61,437 bases of DNA, from positions 1 through 61,437 of the forward strand of contig CAZHPA010000008.1 in assembly GCA_964533945.1 (NCBI GenBank). Reading direction: 5' to 3'. The position numbers were made by a program, and so were the translations under genes. The notes under the pieces were generated by a model. That model ran no database searches and had not been told where the DNA came from. It was given only the letters and a program-made list of their open reading frames with translations. Shown piece by piece: positions 34,762 through 43,402 of the stretch. Source of the DNA: CAZHPA01 sp964533945 (lineage in GTDB: Bacteria; Bacillota; Clostridia; Lachnospirales; WRBF01). Position 1 is the first letter of the stretch. Each line of letters starts with the position of its first letter.

Positions 34762-34764
34762 GAT

Positions 34765-36534
34765 TTACACCTCCCTAGTACCATTATAAACAAATCCCGA
34801 CTTACTATCAACAGTAATCGGTATTCCATCTTGAATTAAATCAACAACTTTAACATTACATACAATAACGGGAATGTCTAATGCTTTTCCAACCGTTTCG
34901 GCGTGTGAATTGTCGATTTCTTCCCAAGAACCAACAACTATGGCAGAAGCCTTTTTCAAAAACGGCATCATTTCATCTGTCGTTCTTGTTGTTACTAAAA
35001 TGTCGCCCGTTTTAAAGTATTTTTCCATTTCTTCAAACACTTTCATAACATTGGCATAGCCGGTTACAACGCCGTTTCCAATTCCTCTGCCTTTTGCTAA
35101 AACATTACCAACAATTTGAACTTTTAGCGTATTTGTTGTTCCGCCTGTTCCAACAGGAACGCCGGCAGCAATAACAACCGTATCGCCATCTTTTGCAAGC
35201 CCTGTTTCCAAAGATTTTTTAACAGCGGCGCTAAATACTTCATCATTACCTTTAATTCCATCTGTTGAAAGCGTTGGGACGCAGCCCCAAGTTAAATTTA
35301 ATTGTCTCCAAATTCTTTCATCTGATGAAACTGCCAAAATCGGGCATTTTGGGCGGAATTTTGAAACCATTCTTGCTGTAAAACCAGAATCTGTAACTGT
35401 TACAACGCATGCCGCCTTTAAATCTGTTGCTGTTGAACACGTTGCAAAACTTATAGCATTTGTTATATTTGCTTGGAAATTAGTTCTATGAAACATTAAT
35501 TGACTGCTGTAATCAATTGATTCTTCTGTTGTTAAAGCTATACGTGCCATCATGCGAACACTTTCTACAGGGTACTTACCTTTTGCCGTTTCGCCCGAAA
35601 GCATAATTGCATCAGAACCGTCAAAAATTGCATTTGCAACGTCGTTAGCTTCTGCTCTTGTTGGGCGTGGGTTGTTAACCATTGATTCAAGCATTTGTGT
35701 TGCCGTTATAACGGGTTTACCTTTTTCGTTTGCTTTTTTAATTAATGTTTTTTGAACAAGTGGCACTTCTTCAGGGGGAATTTCAACACCTAAGTCACCT
35801 CTTGCAACCATAATGCCGTCTGCAACTTCTAAAATTGAATCTAAGTTATTTACGCCGTCTCTGCTTTCGATTTTGGCAATAATTTTCATAAATTCTCCGC
35901 CGTTTGCTTCAAGAACTTCCCGAATTTGCAAAACGTCGTTTGCAGAACGCACGAAAGAAGCAGCAACATAGTCAAAGCCCATTTTAATACCAAAAACTAT
36001 GTCTTCTTTATCTTTTTCTGTAAAGGAAGGCAAATTAACATAAACATCAGGAACATTAACGCCTTTTCTAGAACTTAAATAGCCGCTGTTAATAACTTGG
36101 CATTCTATTTCTGTATCTGTTAAGTTTAAAACTTTAAGTTCTAAAAGCCCGTCGTCAATTAAAACTCTGCCGCCGATTTTTAAGTCTTTAGGCAAGTCGG
36201 CATAAGTTATTGAAACTCTTGTTTCGTCCCCTATAATATCTTCGGTTGTTAAAGTAAAGCGGCTTCCTTGTTCTAAAAAAATGCTGTCTTGAGCAAATGT
36301 TTTAATGCGAATTTCAGGGCCTTTTGTATCAAGAATTAGAGGGATTGGAGCGTTTAATTCGGTTCTTGCTTGAATTAACTTGTTAATTATTTCGCTGTGC
36401 GATTCGTGAGTTCCATGCGAAAAGTTAATTCTTGCAGCGTCTATGCCGGCGCTTATTAACGATTTAATAATTTCAATGTCATTACAAGCAGGGCCTAACG
36501 TTGCAACTATTTTAGTTTTTCTTATTTTGCGCAT
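34765..36534 (-). CDS. pyk: pyruvate kinase with C-terminal PEP-utiliser domain
   Basis: 589 residues. The core (1-475) has MRKIRKTKIVATLGPAC, the active-site ISFSHG-equivalent RINFSHGTHE, MVARGDLGVEIP and KPVITATQMLESM. The extra C-terminal domain (about 480-585, GKGIGNG-like GRGIGNGVVTGYA) is the PEP-utiliser mobile-domain fold found in Bacillus and clostridial pyruvate kinases. It converts PEP and ADP to pyruvate and ATP. Member of the dnaE-pfkA-nudix-pyk-rubredoxin run. Confidence 0.96.
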   Translation of the reverse strand: MRKIRKTKIVATLGPACNDIEIIKSLISAGIDAARINFSHGTHESHSEIINKLIQARTELNAPIPLILDTKGPEIRIKTFAQDSIFLEQGSRFTLTTEDIIGDETRVSITYADLPKDLKIGGRVLIDDGLLELKVLNLTDTEIECQVINSGYLSSRKGVNVPDVYVNLPSFTEKDKEDIVFGIKMGFDYVAASFVRSANDVLQIREVLEANGGEFMKIIAKIESRDGVNNLDSILEVADGIMVARGDLGVEIPPEEVPLVQKTLIKKANEKGKPVITATQMLESMVNNPRPTRAEANDVANAIFDGSDAIMLSGETAKGKYPVESVRMMARIALTTEESIDYSSQLMFHRTNFQANITNAISFATCSTATDLKAACVVTVTDSGFTARMVSKFRPKCPILAVSSDERIWRQLNLTWGCVPTLSTDGIKGNDEVFSAAVKKSLETGLAKDGDTVVIAAGVPVGTGGTTNTLKVQIVGNVLAKGRGIGNGVVTGYANVMKVFEEMEKYFKTGDILVTTRTTDEMMPFLKKASAIVVGSWEEIDNSHAETVGKALDIPVIVCNVKVVDLIQDGIPITVDSKSGFVYNGTREV

Positions 36535-36565
36535 TTTAAATCCCCTTTACTATCCATATTTTCTT

Positions 36566-37186
36566 CTAATCTAAAATAACTTCCCAATTGTTGTCTTCGC
36601 TTGCTAAAAAGCACATTTCAATTTGTTCCTTTGTAGTTTTATCAACCGACAATTCAGGCAAATTATCAAGCGAAAAATAGCCGCTTTCAATCGTTTCAAT
36701 GTTTTGTTGAAACTGCCCGCCAATTGCTTGGCATAAAACAAAAATTTTGCAAATGCTATATGCGGAAGGTGGTGTGTTGTGTTTTTCTCTGTCTTGTATT
36801 GCAACAACTTTTAAAACAGAAGCGTCAAGCCCTGCTTCTTCTTTAACTTCTTTTATAACATTTGATTTAATGCTTTGATTAACGTCAACCCAACCACCGG
36901 GCAAAGACCATCTTCCGTCAATTCGTTCTTTAACAAGCAAAATTTTTCCATCTTTAATTATAGCGGCTCTTGTGTCTAACTTTGGTGTTTGAAATCCTGT
37001 TTCATTGCAAAACAAATCTTTAACTTTGTCAAGTGTTAAATCTGTTTTGGCGCTAACAATTTCAGCAGAAATTTCACGTATTCTTTGAAATCTTTCTAAG
37101 TCAAATTCGTTAGTTGAATATGTTAAACCTGTTTGCGCTATAAATTGTAGTTCTTTTGCAATATCAAGCCAAGTATTATTGCTCAT
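36566..37186 (-). CDS. Nudix hydrolase
   Basis: 206 residues. An N-terminal helical domain (about 1-65, Nudix_N_2 type) precedes a Nudix domain whose box reads GGWVDVNQSIKSNVIKEV then KEEAGL. Position seven of the box is Gln, not Glu, which I recall as normal for this subfamily; the metal-binding EVKEE core is intact. Likely a nucleoside-diphosphate-derivative pyrophosphatase. It lies between pfkA and pyk, where Bacillus has none, and is cotranscribed with them. Confidence 0.87.
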   Translation of the reverse strand: MSNNTWLDIAKELQFIAQTGLTYSTNEFDLERFQRIREISAEIVSAKTDLTLDKVKDLFCNETGFQTPKLDTRAAIIKDGKILLVKERIDGRWSLPGGWVDVNQSIKSNVIKEVKEEAGLDASVLKVVAIQDREKHNTPPSAYSICKIFVLCQAIGGQFQQNIETIESGYFSLDNLPELSVDKTTKEQIEMCFLASEDNNWEVILD

Positions 37187-37203
37187 AAAACACTTCCTTA
37201 TAT

Positions 37204-38181
37204 CTAAATAGCCAAAATTTTTAATATTTCATAATATCTGTCGTCGTATCCTCGCTTATATGCTAATCCTTCTTCTAAATCAATGCAAGTATGCTTGCCG
37301 TTTTGGTAAACAACAATTTTATTTTTTTCGCCTCGCATAAACGCTTCAACCGCTGTGTAGCCCATAATAGAAGCGTGCATTCTGTCTGTTGCCGTTGGAG
37401 AGCCACCTCTTTGCAAATATCCTAAAATTGTTGCTCTTGTTTCAATGCCTGTAACTTTTTGAATTTCAGCAGCAAGTTCTGCACTTCCTCCAACACCTTC
37501 TGCAACAACAATTAAGTTATGAGTTTTGCCTTTAGACCTATTTTCAATTATTTGTTGAATTATAGAATCTTTATTAATTTCTCCTGCTTCAGGAACAACA
37601 ACTTCTTCGGCGCCGCCTGTCATTCCGCACCAAAGCGCAATATATCCTGCATGACGACCCATAACTTCAACTATGCTGCAGCGTTCATGGGAACTTGAAG
37701 TGTCTCTTATTTTATTTACAGCTTCCATTCCTGTGTTAACTGCAGTGTCAAAGCCGATGGTGTATTCGGAGCAATCTAAATCTAAATCTATAGTTCCGGG
37801 TATTCCAATAACGTTAACGCCTAATTTTGATAAGGCAAGTCCTCCTGCCAACGAGCCATTGCCGCCTATAACAATTAAAGCGTCAAGTCCTAAAACTTTA
37901 CAAACAAGTGCCGCTTTTTCTTGTCCTTCTTGTGTCATCATTTCTTCGCAACGTGCAGTTAAAAGCATAGTTCCGCCTCTGTGAATTATGTCTGAAACGC
38001 TTCTTGCTGTTAAGTCGTCTATTTCGCCTGAAATTAAGCCTTCATAGCCACGTTTGATTCCTTTGACTTTAATTCCCATATGAACGGCAGAACGCACAAC
38101 GGAACGTATTGTAGCATTCATGCCGGGCGCATCGCCACCACTTGTTAATACGCCAATTTTTTTCTGTTTATTCAAATTCAA
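37204..38181 (-). CDS. pfkA: 6-phosphofructokinase with altered active-site loop
   Basis: 325-residue ATP-PFK-type protein, normal length. SGGDAPGMNA (start), RYEG-like RGYEGL, GFDTAVNT, SSHERCSIVEVMGRHAG and LGYLQRGG are canonical. Two active-site loops differ: GGDGS reads GGNGS (Asp to Asn, confirmed from codon AAT) and TIDND reads TIDLD. Gly104 is kept, which is the ATP- rather than PPi-type residue, as is the catalytic aspartate of TID. It phosphorylates fructose-6-phosphate in glycolysis, if active. AGGAGAG precedes the ATG. Follows dnaE by 11 nt. Confidence 0.92.
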   Translation of the reverse strand: MNLNKQKKIGVLTSGGDAPGMNATIRSVVRSAVHMGIKVKGIKRGYEGLISGEIDDLTARSVSDIIHRGGTMLLTARCEEMMTQEGQEKAALVCKVLGLDALIVIGGNGSLAGGLALSKLGVNVIGIPGTIDLDLDCSEYTIGFDTAVNTGMEAVNKIRDTSSSHERCSIVEVMGRHAGYIALWCGMTGGAEEVVVPEAGEINKDSIIQQIIENRSKGKTHNLIVVAEGVGGSAELAAEIQKVTGIETRATILGYLQRGGSPTATDRMHASIMGYTAVEAFMRGEKNKIVVYQNGKHTCIDLEEGLAYKRGYDDRYYEILKILAI

Positions 38182-38192
38182 CTCTCCTCTTT

Positions 38193-41100
38193 TTATTTTA
38201 AAATTGTACAGCCTTCCCCTAAAAGCTTTTTAAATTCAGAAACTTGCTTTTCATCGCCGCTAACCCAAAATTTTTTATCAAAACTTATTTTTTGCTTGGT
38301 TTGCTCTACATATATAATTACAGGAACATTACCCGGCTGTTTAATAGCAACATCTTTAATTTTGTTTAGCACGGATATATCATATGAAGAAATTTTAAGC
38401 CATAGTTTTTGATTTTCGGTATTTGCATTTGGCTTTGTATTTTCCCTAAAAATAATTTCATTGCACACTACTTTTGCATCTTCGTCTTCTTTAACGTTAA
38501 CTTTACCTTTAACAACAATAACTTCATCTTCTATAAGCCTATGCCCATATTTTTCAAAAAGCTGAGGAAAAATTACTATTTCCATAGTTCCGCTTAAATC
38601 TTCAAGCGTTAAAAATGCCATTGTTTTATTATCTCTTGTATACTTAACGGATTTTGCAGCTATAATTCCTCCAACTGTAACAAGTTTATTTGAATATTTT
38701 TCCTGTTCATTCGCAAAGTCTAATGTTGTTGCATCAACATATTTGTTTAAAAACTGCTCATATTCAGAAAGAGGGTGTCCGCTAACATAAACTCCAAGCA
38801 TTTCTTTTTCAAAAGTTAAAAGTTCTTTTTTGCTAAACTCAGCAACATTGGGCAATTCATCTTTATATTCTATGCTTTCGCCGCTGTTATCTGATTCTAT
38901 TTCAAACAAGCTTATTTGCCCTTCAAGCGTTCGCTTTTTTGTTTGAACAATGCCACTTAATATGTTTTTATACATTGCCATATATTGCGAACGGCTGCCG
39001 GAAAGTGAATCGAATGCTCCAGCTTTAATTAAGCTTTCAATGCAGCGCTTGTTTAATTCTTTAGTGTCAAGCCTTGAAATAAAATGGGTTAAGCTTGCGT
39101 ATACTCCGTTTTGCTTGCGCTCGTTAATCAATGCTTCTATAGTATTATGTCCCACATTTTTAATTGCTAAAAGCCCGAACCTTATGCGCCCGTTTGAAAC
39201 TGTAAATTTTTCAAAGCTTTCGTTTATATCAGGCGGTAAAACAACAATGCCCATCTTTTTGCATTCGTTAATATATTCGGCAATTTTTTCGCTTGAATCC
39301 ATAACAGAAGTCATTAACGCCGCCATAAACTGAACAGGGTAATGTACTTTAAGCCATGCTGTTTGATAGCCAATAACAGCGTATGCTGCGGCATGGGATT
39401 TATTAAAGGCATATTTTGCAAAATCGGTCATTTCGTCAAAGATAGCGTCGGCAGCTTGTTTTGAAATGTTTCTTTCAATACAGCCCAAAACAAAATTTCT
39501 TCTTTCCTCGTCCATAACGTCGGCTTTTTTCTTAGACATTGCACGACGAACAAGGTCGCTTCTTGAAAGGCTGTAGCCTGCCAAATCACGCACAATTTGC
39601 ATAACCTGTTCTTGATATACTATGCAGCCATATGTAGACTTTAAAATAGGTTCAAGCAATTCGTGAGTATAACGTATGTTGTTTGGGTTGCGCTTGCCTT
39701 TTATATATTTAGGTATAAAATCCATTGGGCCTGGTCTAAAAAGAGAAATTCCTGCAATAATGTCTTCTAAACATTGCGGTTGAAGTTCTTTCATAAACGA
39801 TTTCATGCCAGAGCTTTCAAGCTGGAAAACACCTTCTGTTTTTGCTGCTGAAATTAGCTTGTAAACGTTTTCGTCGTTAAAATCAATATCATCTATGTTA
39901 ACTTTAGAACTACTTGTACGGTTTATTTCATTAACGGCAGTTTGTATAACGGTTAATGTTCTAAGTCCTAAAAAGTCCATTTTCAGAAGTCCAAGTTCTT
40001 CAAGTGTTGTCATGGAAAATTGAGTTGTTATAACGCCATCGTTAACGTTTAGCGGCACATATTCCGTAACAGGCTTATCGCAAATAACAACTCCGGCAGC
40101 ATGAGTTGAAGCGTGACGAACAAGCCCTTCAAGGCACATTGCCATATCTACTAAAAGCTTAACTTCTTCTTCATCTTTATATGCTTTTGCCAATTCAACA
40201 TTTATTTCAAGCGCTTTTTTAATTGTCATACCAAGTGCAAAAGGAATCATTTTAGCAATTCGGTCAACAGCGCCATACGACATAGATAAAGCCCGTCCAA
40301 CATCACGAATCGAACCTCTTGCAGCCATAGTTCCAAACGTTATAATTTGGGTAACATGGTCTTTGCCATACTTTTCTATTACGTAATCTATAACTTCTTG
40401 CCGTCTTTCATAGCAAAAGTCTATGTCAATATCAGGCATTGAAATTCTATCGGGGTTTAAAAAGCGTTCAAAAAGCAAGTTGTATTTAACGGGGTCTATG
40501 TTTGTTATTTTAAGGCAATACGAAACAATGCTTCCGGCAGCAGAGCCACGCCCGGGACCAACCATAATGCCGTTGTCTTTTGCGTATTTTATAAAGTCCC
40601 AAACAATTAAGAAATAGTCTACAAAACCGATATTCAAAATAACAGAAAGTTCATATTCCATTCTTTCAATTAGTTGTTCAAATTCAATGCTTCCTTTTTT
40701 ATTGCCATATCTTAAATTTAAACCTTCAAAGCAAAGCTTACGTAAATATTCATAAGCGCTCATACTATTTGGAGGAATAAATTTGGGCATTTTATATTGC
40801 CCAAACTCAATTTCAACATTGCATCGAGAAGCTATTTCAACTGTATTTAAAAGCCCTTCTTTAGCGGTTTCAGAAAACAATTCATACATTTCTTCCGGTG
40901 ATTTTAAATAAAACTGCTGTCCTTCGTATTTCATTCTGTCGCTGTCGTTTATTGTTTTTTGGGTTTGAATGCAAAGCAAAATTTCATGGGGTTCGCTGTC
41001 TTCTTTTTTAATATAATGTACGTCGTTTGTACATACAAGAGGAATATTTAATTCTTTACTCATTTTAATCAATTGCTTGTTAACTATTTCCTGTGCAGAA

Positions 41101-41621
41101 ATGCCATGCGATTGAAGCTCTAAATAAAAATTGCCGCTTCCAAAAATTTCGTTATAGACAAGCGCTTGTTTAACAGCTTCTTCGTATGTTCCGTTTAAAA
41201 GCGTTCTGGCAACAGGACCTGCTAAACAGGCACTTAATGCAATTAATCCGCTGCTATATTTTTTAAGTAATTCAATATCAATTCGCGGCTTATAGTAGAA
41301 GCCTTCTGTAAAGCCAAAAGATGTAAGCTTCATTAAGTTTTGATAGCCTTCATTGTCTTTTGCCAAAAGAACTAAATGAAAATATTTTTTGTTTCTATCA
41401 AAACGAGAGCCTGAAGAAACGTATACTTCGCAGCCAATAATTGGCTTAATGCCGCATTCTTTTGCAGCTTTATAAAAATCTACTGCACCAAACATAACGC
41501 CGTGGTCTGTAATTGCCAGTGCGTCCATGTTTAGTTGTTTGGCACGTAAAACAATATCTTTAACTTTTGCAGAGCCGTCAAGCAGGCTATATTCTGTGTG
41601 AACGTGAAGATGAACGAACAA
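38193..41621 (-). CDS. dnaE: DNA polymerase III alpha subunit (DnaE)
   Basis: 1142 residues. PHP domain at the N-terminus (HLHVHTEYSLLDGS, ITDHGVM), polymerase palm with PDIDIDFCYERR, fingers, tandem HhH with GMKSFMKEL upstream, and an OB-fold (VTVGGIIAAKSVKYTRDNKTM) near residue 980. This is the DnaE1-like class, error-prone or lagging-strand partner of PolC in Firmicutes. First gene of the run that continues to pfkA and pyk; the same dnaE-pfkA-pyk neighbourhood exists in Bacillus, with accDA between. Confidence 0.96.
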   Translation of the reverse strand: MFVHLHVHTEYSLLDGSAKVKDIVLRAKQLNMDALAITDHGVMFGAVDFYKAAKECGIKPIIGCEVYVSSGSRFDRNKKYFHLVLLAKDNEGYQNLMKLTSFGFTEGFYYKPRIDIELLKKYSSGLIALSACLAGPVARTLLNGTYEEAVKQALVYNEIFGSGNFYLELQSHGISAQEIVNKQLIKMSKELNIPLVCTNDVHYIKKEDSEPHEILLCIQTQKTINDSDRMKYEGQQFYLKSPEEMYELFSETAKEGLLNTVEIASRCNVEIEFGQYKMPKFIPPNSMSAYEYLRKLCFEGLNLRYGNKKGSIEFEQLIERMEYELSVILNIGFVDYFLIVWDFIKYAKDNGIMVGPGRGSAAGSIVSYCLKITNIDPVKYNLLFERFLNPDRISMPDIDIDFCYERRQEVIDYVIEKYGKDHVTQIITFGTMAARGSIRDVGRALSMSYGAVDRIAKMIPFALGMTIKKALEINVELAKAYKDEEEVKLLVDMAMCLEGLVRHASTHAAGVVICDKPVTEYVPLNVNDGVITTQFSMTTLEELGLLKMDFLGLRTLTVIQTAVNEINRTSSSKVNIDDIDFNDENVYKLISAAKTEGVFQLESSGMKSFMKELQPQCLEDIIAGISLFRPGPMDFIPKYIKGKRNPNNIRYTHELLEPILKSTYGCIVYQEQVMQIVRDLAGYSLSRSDLVRRAMSKKKADVMDEERRNFVLGCIERNISKQAADAIFDEMTDFAKYAFNKSHAAAYAVIGYQTAWLKVHYPVQFMAALMTSVMDSSEKIAEYINECKKMGIVVLPPDINESFEKFTVSNGRIRFGLLAIKNVGHNTIEALINERKQNGVYASLTHFISRLDTKELNKRCIESLIKAGAFDSLSGSRSQYMAMYKNILSGIVQTKKRTLEGQISLFEIESDNSGESIEYKDELPNVAEFSKKELLTFEKEMLGVYVSGHPLSEYEQFLNKYVDATTLDFANEQEKYSNKLVTVGGIIAAKSVKYTRDNKTMAFLTLEDLSGTMEIVIFPQLFEKYGHRLIEDEVIVVKGKVNVKEDEDAKVVCNEIIFRENTKPNANTENQKLWLKISSYDISVLNKIKDVAIKQPGNVPVIIYVEQTKQKISFDKKFWVSGDEKQVSEFKKLLGEGCTILK

Positions 41622-41709
41622 TTTTAAAACTCCTTGCCTTAAACGCTATATAATGCTAAAATATATTATACAATATTTCGTGTAAAGTTCAAGAGGGGGC
41701 ACCAAAAAA

Positions 41710-42120
41710 ATGAAAAAATTAATTGTTGCTGCTGCTGTTTTAACACTTGCTTTAACAGGTTGCGGTAAGTCTTCAAAAGATGAAACTACTATTGAAAATA
41801 TTGAACCCCAAAACGAAGTTGAAATACAAAATAAATCCGAAGTTCCATATGAAACCAAAATTCAATCCGAAGTTGAAAGGAGAGCAGAATTTGAAATTAA
41901 GTTTGAAGAAGAAGCCGAAGAAGGAACTGAAACCGAAACACAAAATATAAGAAAAGGGCTAAATATTAAACAGATTGATGTTATTGCAGATGAAAATAAC
42001 TCAGATGCTATAGAAGAAATAGAAGAAAATAATGAGAAAAACCCCGAACAAGACAAAACAAATAATGAAACTAAAGATATTAAAAACATTAAAAGCAGCT
42101 TAATCAAAAAAATAAATTAA
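41710..42120 (+). CDS. Glu-rich lipoprotein, probably 5' part of a broken gene
   Basis: 136 residues: signal peptide with lipobox (LTLALTGC, Cys18), then a highly acidic, Glu/Asn/Lys-rich tether without a recognisable domain. GAGGGGG precedes the ATG. It ends at 42120 just where an open WG-repeat frame begins one frame away (see next entry), so it probably once carried the repeats as one exported protein. Alone, it would be an anchored disordered tail of unknown use. Confidence 0.75.
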   Translation: MKKLIVAAAVLTLALTGCGKSSKDETTIENIEPQNEVEIQNKSEVPYETKIQSEVERRAEFEIKFEEEAEEGTETETQNIRKGLNIKQIDVIADENNSDAIEEIEENNEKNPEQDKTNNETKDIKNIKSSLIKKIN

Positions 42121-42676
42121 TATATTAAATTTTGGCGGCACATTTAAGGAAAGCTTAACTCCTATAATTTTACAAAACAGTAAAAAAGGGTTTATCAAAA
42201 AAACGGGAAAGATTGTTATTGAACCTGTTTGTAATCATATTTTTGAATTTTCAGAAGGTATGTTGCCTATAACTATAAAAACTGAGGAAGGCGAGAAAAG
42301 CGGCTTTATTGATAAAACGGGAAAAATTGTTATAGAGCCTGCCTTTGATTTAGTTTCCGAATTTAGCGAAGGGCTATGCGGTGTTATGGTTGTAGACGAT
42401 ATGGAAAATGAAAGATGGGGTTTTATTGATAAAACGGGAAAAGTTGTTGTTAAACCCTTTTATAGTTTCATTAGAGATGGTTTTAAAGAAGGTTTAGCCC
42501 CTGTTAAATTTAATGGAAGATGGGGGGTTATTATCAAAACAGGAAAGTTAGTTGTTGATTATAAATTTGAAGAAATCGGGTCTTTTTCGGAAGGCTTATG
42601 CATGGCTTCTACAGAAGACAAAACAGGTTTTATTGACAAAACAGGAAAGTTTACAGAATGGAGCATTGCAAGATGA
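42119..42676 (+). pseudogene. WG-repeat protein segment lacking a start, frameshifted from the upstream lipoprotein
   Basis: The open frame runs from 42116 to the TGA at 42676 and holds five WG/KWG-like beta repeats (pattern GFIDKTGKIVIEPAF then FSEGL). The first repeat (GFIKKTGKIVIEPV) lies before the first ATG at 42260, and that ATG has no usable ribosome site, so a start there is unlikely. Removing the base at 42118 fuses the lipoprotein to the repeats in one frame. Either the gene is broken or one base here is a sequencing error. The stop overlaps the next gene's ATG (ATGA). Confidence 0.7.
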
Positions 42677-43374
42677 AGTTACAAAAATTATTAAGTTATG
42701 TTAGACGTGCTTGCGACGATTATAATATGATTGAAGAAAATGATAAAATAGCAGTTGGTGTTTCAGGCGGAAAAGACAGCCTTGCCCTTTTAATTGCATT
42801 AAATGGACTTAAAAGATTTTACCCCAAAAAGTTCGAGCTTTGCGCAATTACTGTTTCCTTGGGGCTTGAAGGGTTTGATACAACGCCTGTAAAGCGCCTT
42901 TGCGATGAACTTAATATTGAATACAGTGTTGTTGAAACAGACATTGGAGAAGTTGTTTTTGATATTAGAAAAGAAAGCAACCCTTGTTCTTTGTGTTCAA
43001 AGATGAGAAAAGGGGCACTAAATTCCGAAGTTGTTGCTAAAGGCTGCAATAAAATTGCGCTTGGTCACAACAAAGATGATGTTATAGAAACGTTTTTTCT
43101 CTCCCTTTTTTATGAAGGAAGAATACATGCGTTTTCACCTGTAACATTTTTAGATATTAAAGGTATACATTCAATACGTCCTCTTATTTATGTGCCAGAA
43201 GCAGAAGTTATTTCGTTTGTTAAAAGCCAAGAAATACAAACTGTTAAAAATCCATGCACAGTTGATGGATATACAAAAAGAGAAGCTATGAAAAAATTTA
43301 TTAAAGAACAGGCAAAACAATACGACGACTTAGAGCAAAAAATATTTGGCGCAATTCAGCGCAAAATGTGGTAA
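42673..43374 (+). CDS. TtcA-family tRNA thiolation ATP-pyrophosphatase
   Basis: 233 residues. PP-loop GVSGGKDSLALL near residues 34-45, the CxxC pair in NPCSLCSKMRKG, GHNKDDVIETFFLSL, and a third Cys in KNPCTVDG, the pattern of iron-sulfur dependent TtcA enzymes. TtcA makes 2-thiocytidine at position 32 of some tRNAs; in Clostridia related proteins may have other thiolation targets. ATG at 42673 is chosen, with GGAG 9 nt upstream; an upstream ATG at 42658 has none. It overlaps the WG frame by 4 bp. Confidence 0.85.
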   Translation: MKLQKLLSYVRRACDDYNMIEENDKIAVGVSGGKDSLALLIALNGLKRFYPKKFELCAITVSLGLEGFDTTPVKRLCDELNIEYSVVETDIGEVVFDIRKESNPCSLCSKMRKGALNSEVVAKGCNKIALGHNKDDVIETFFLSLFYEGRIHAFSPVTFLDIKGIHSIRPLIYVPEAEVISFVKSQEIQTVKNPCTVDGYTKREAMKKFIKEQAKQYDDLEQKIFGAIQRKMW

Positions 43375-43402
43375 GGGCGGAATAAAACCCGCCCTATTTT
43401 TT
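43374..43402. terminator. bidirectional terminator
   Basis: AGGGCGG and CCGCCCT form a perfect 7-bp stem; ATTTTTT follows on the plus strand. It begins at the ttcA-like stop and overlaps the end of the convergent protease gene. Confidence 0.85.

Noticed and set aside
36880..36960. Missing first glutamate in the Nudix box, suggesting a dead enzyme
   Set aside because: Asn-Gln at this place is, as far as I recall, usual for this Nudix_N_2 subfamily, and the metal-binding EVKEE core is intact.
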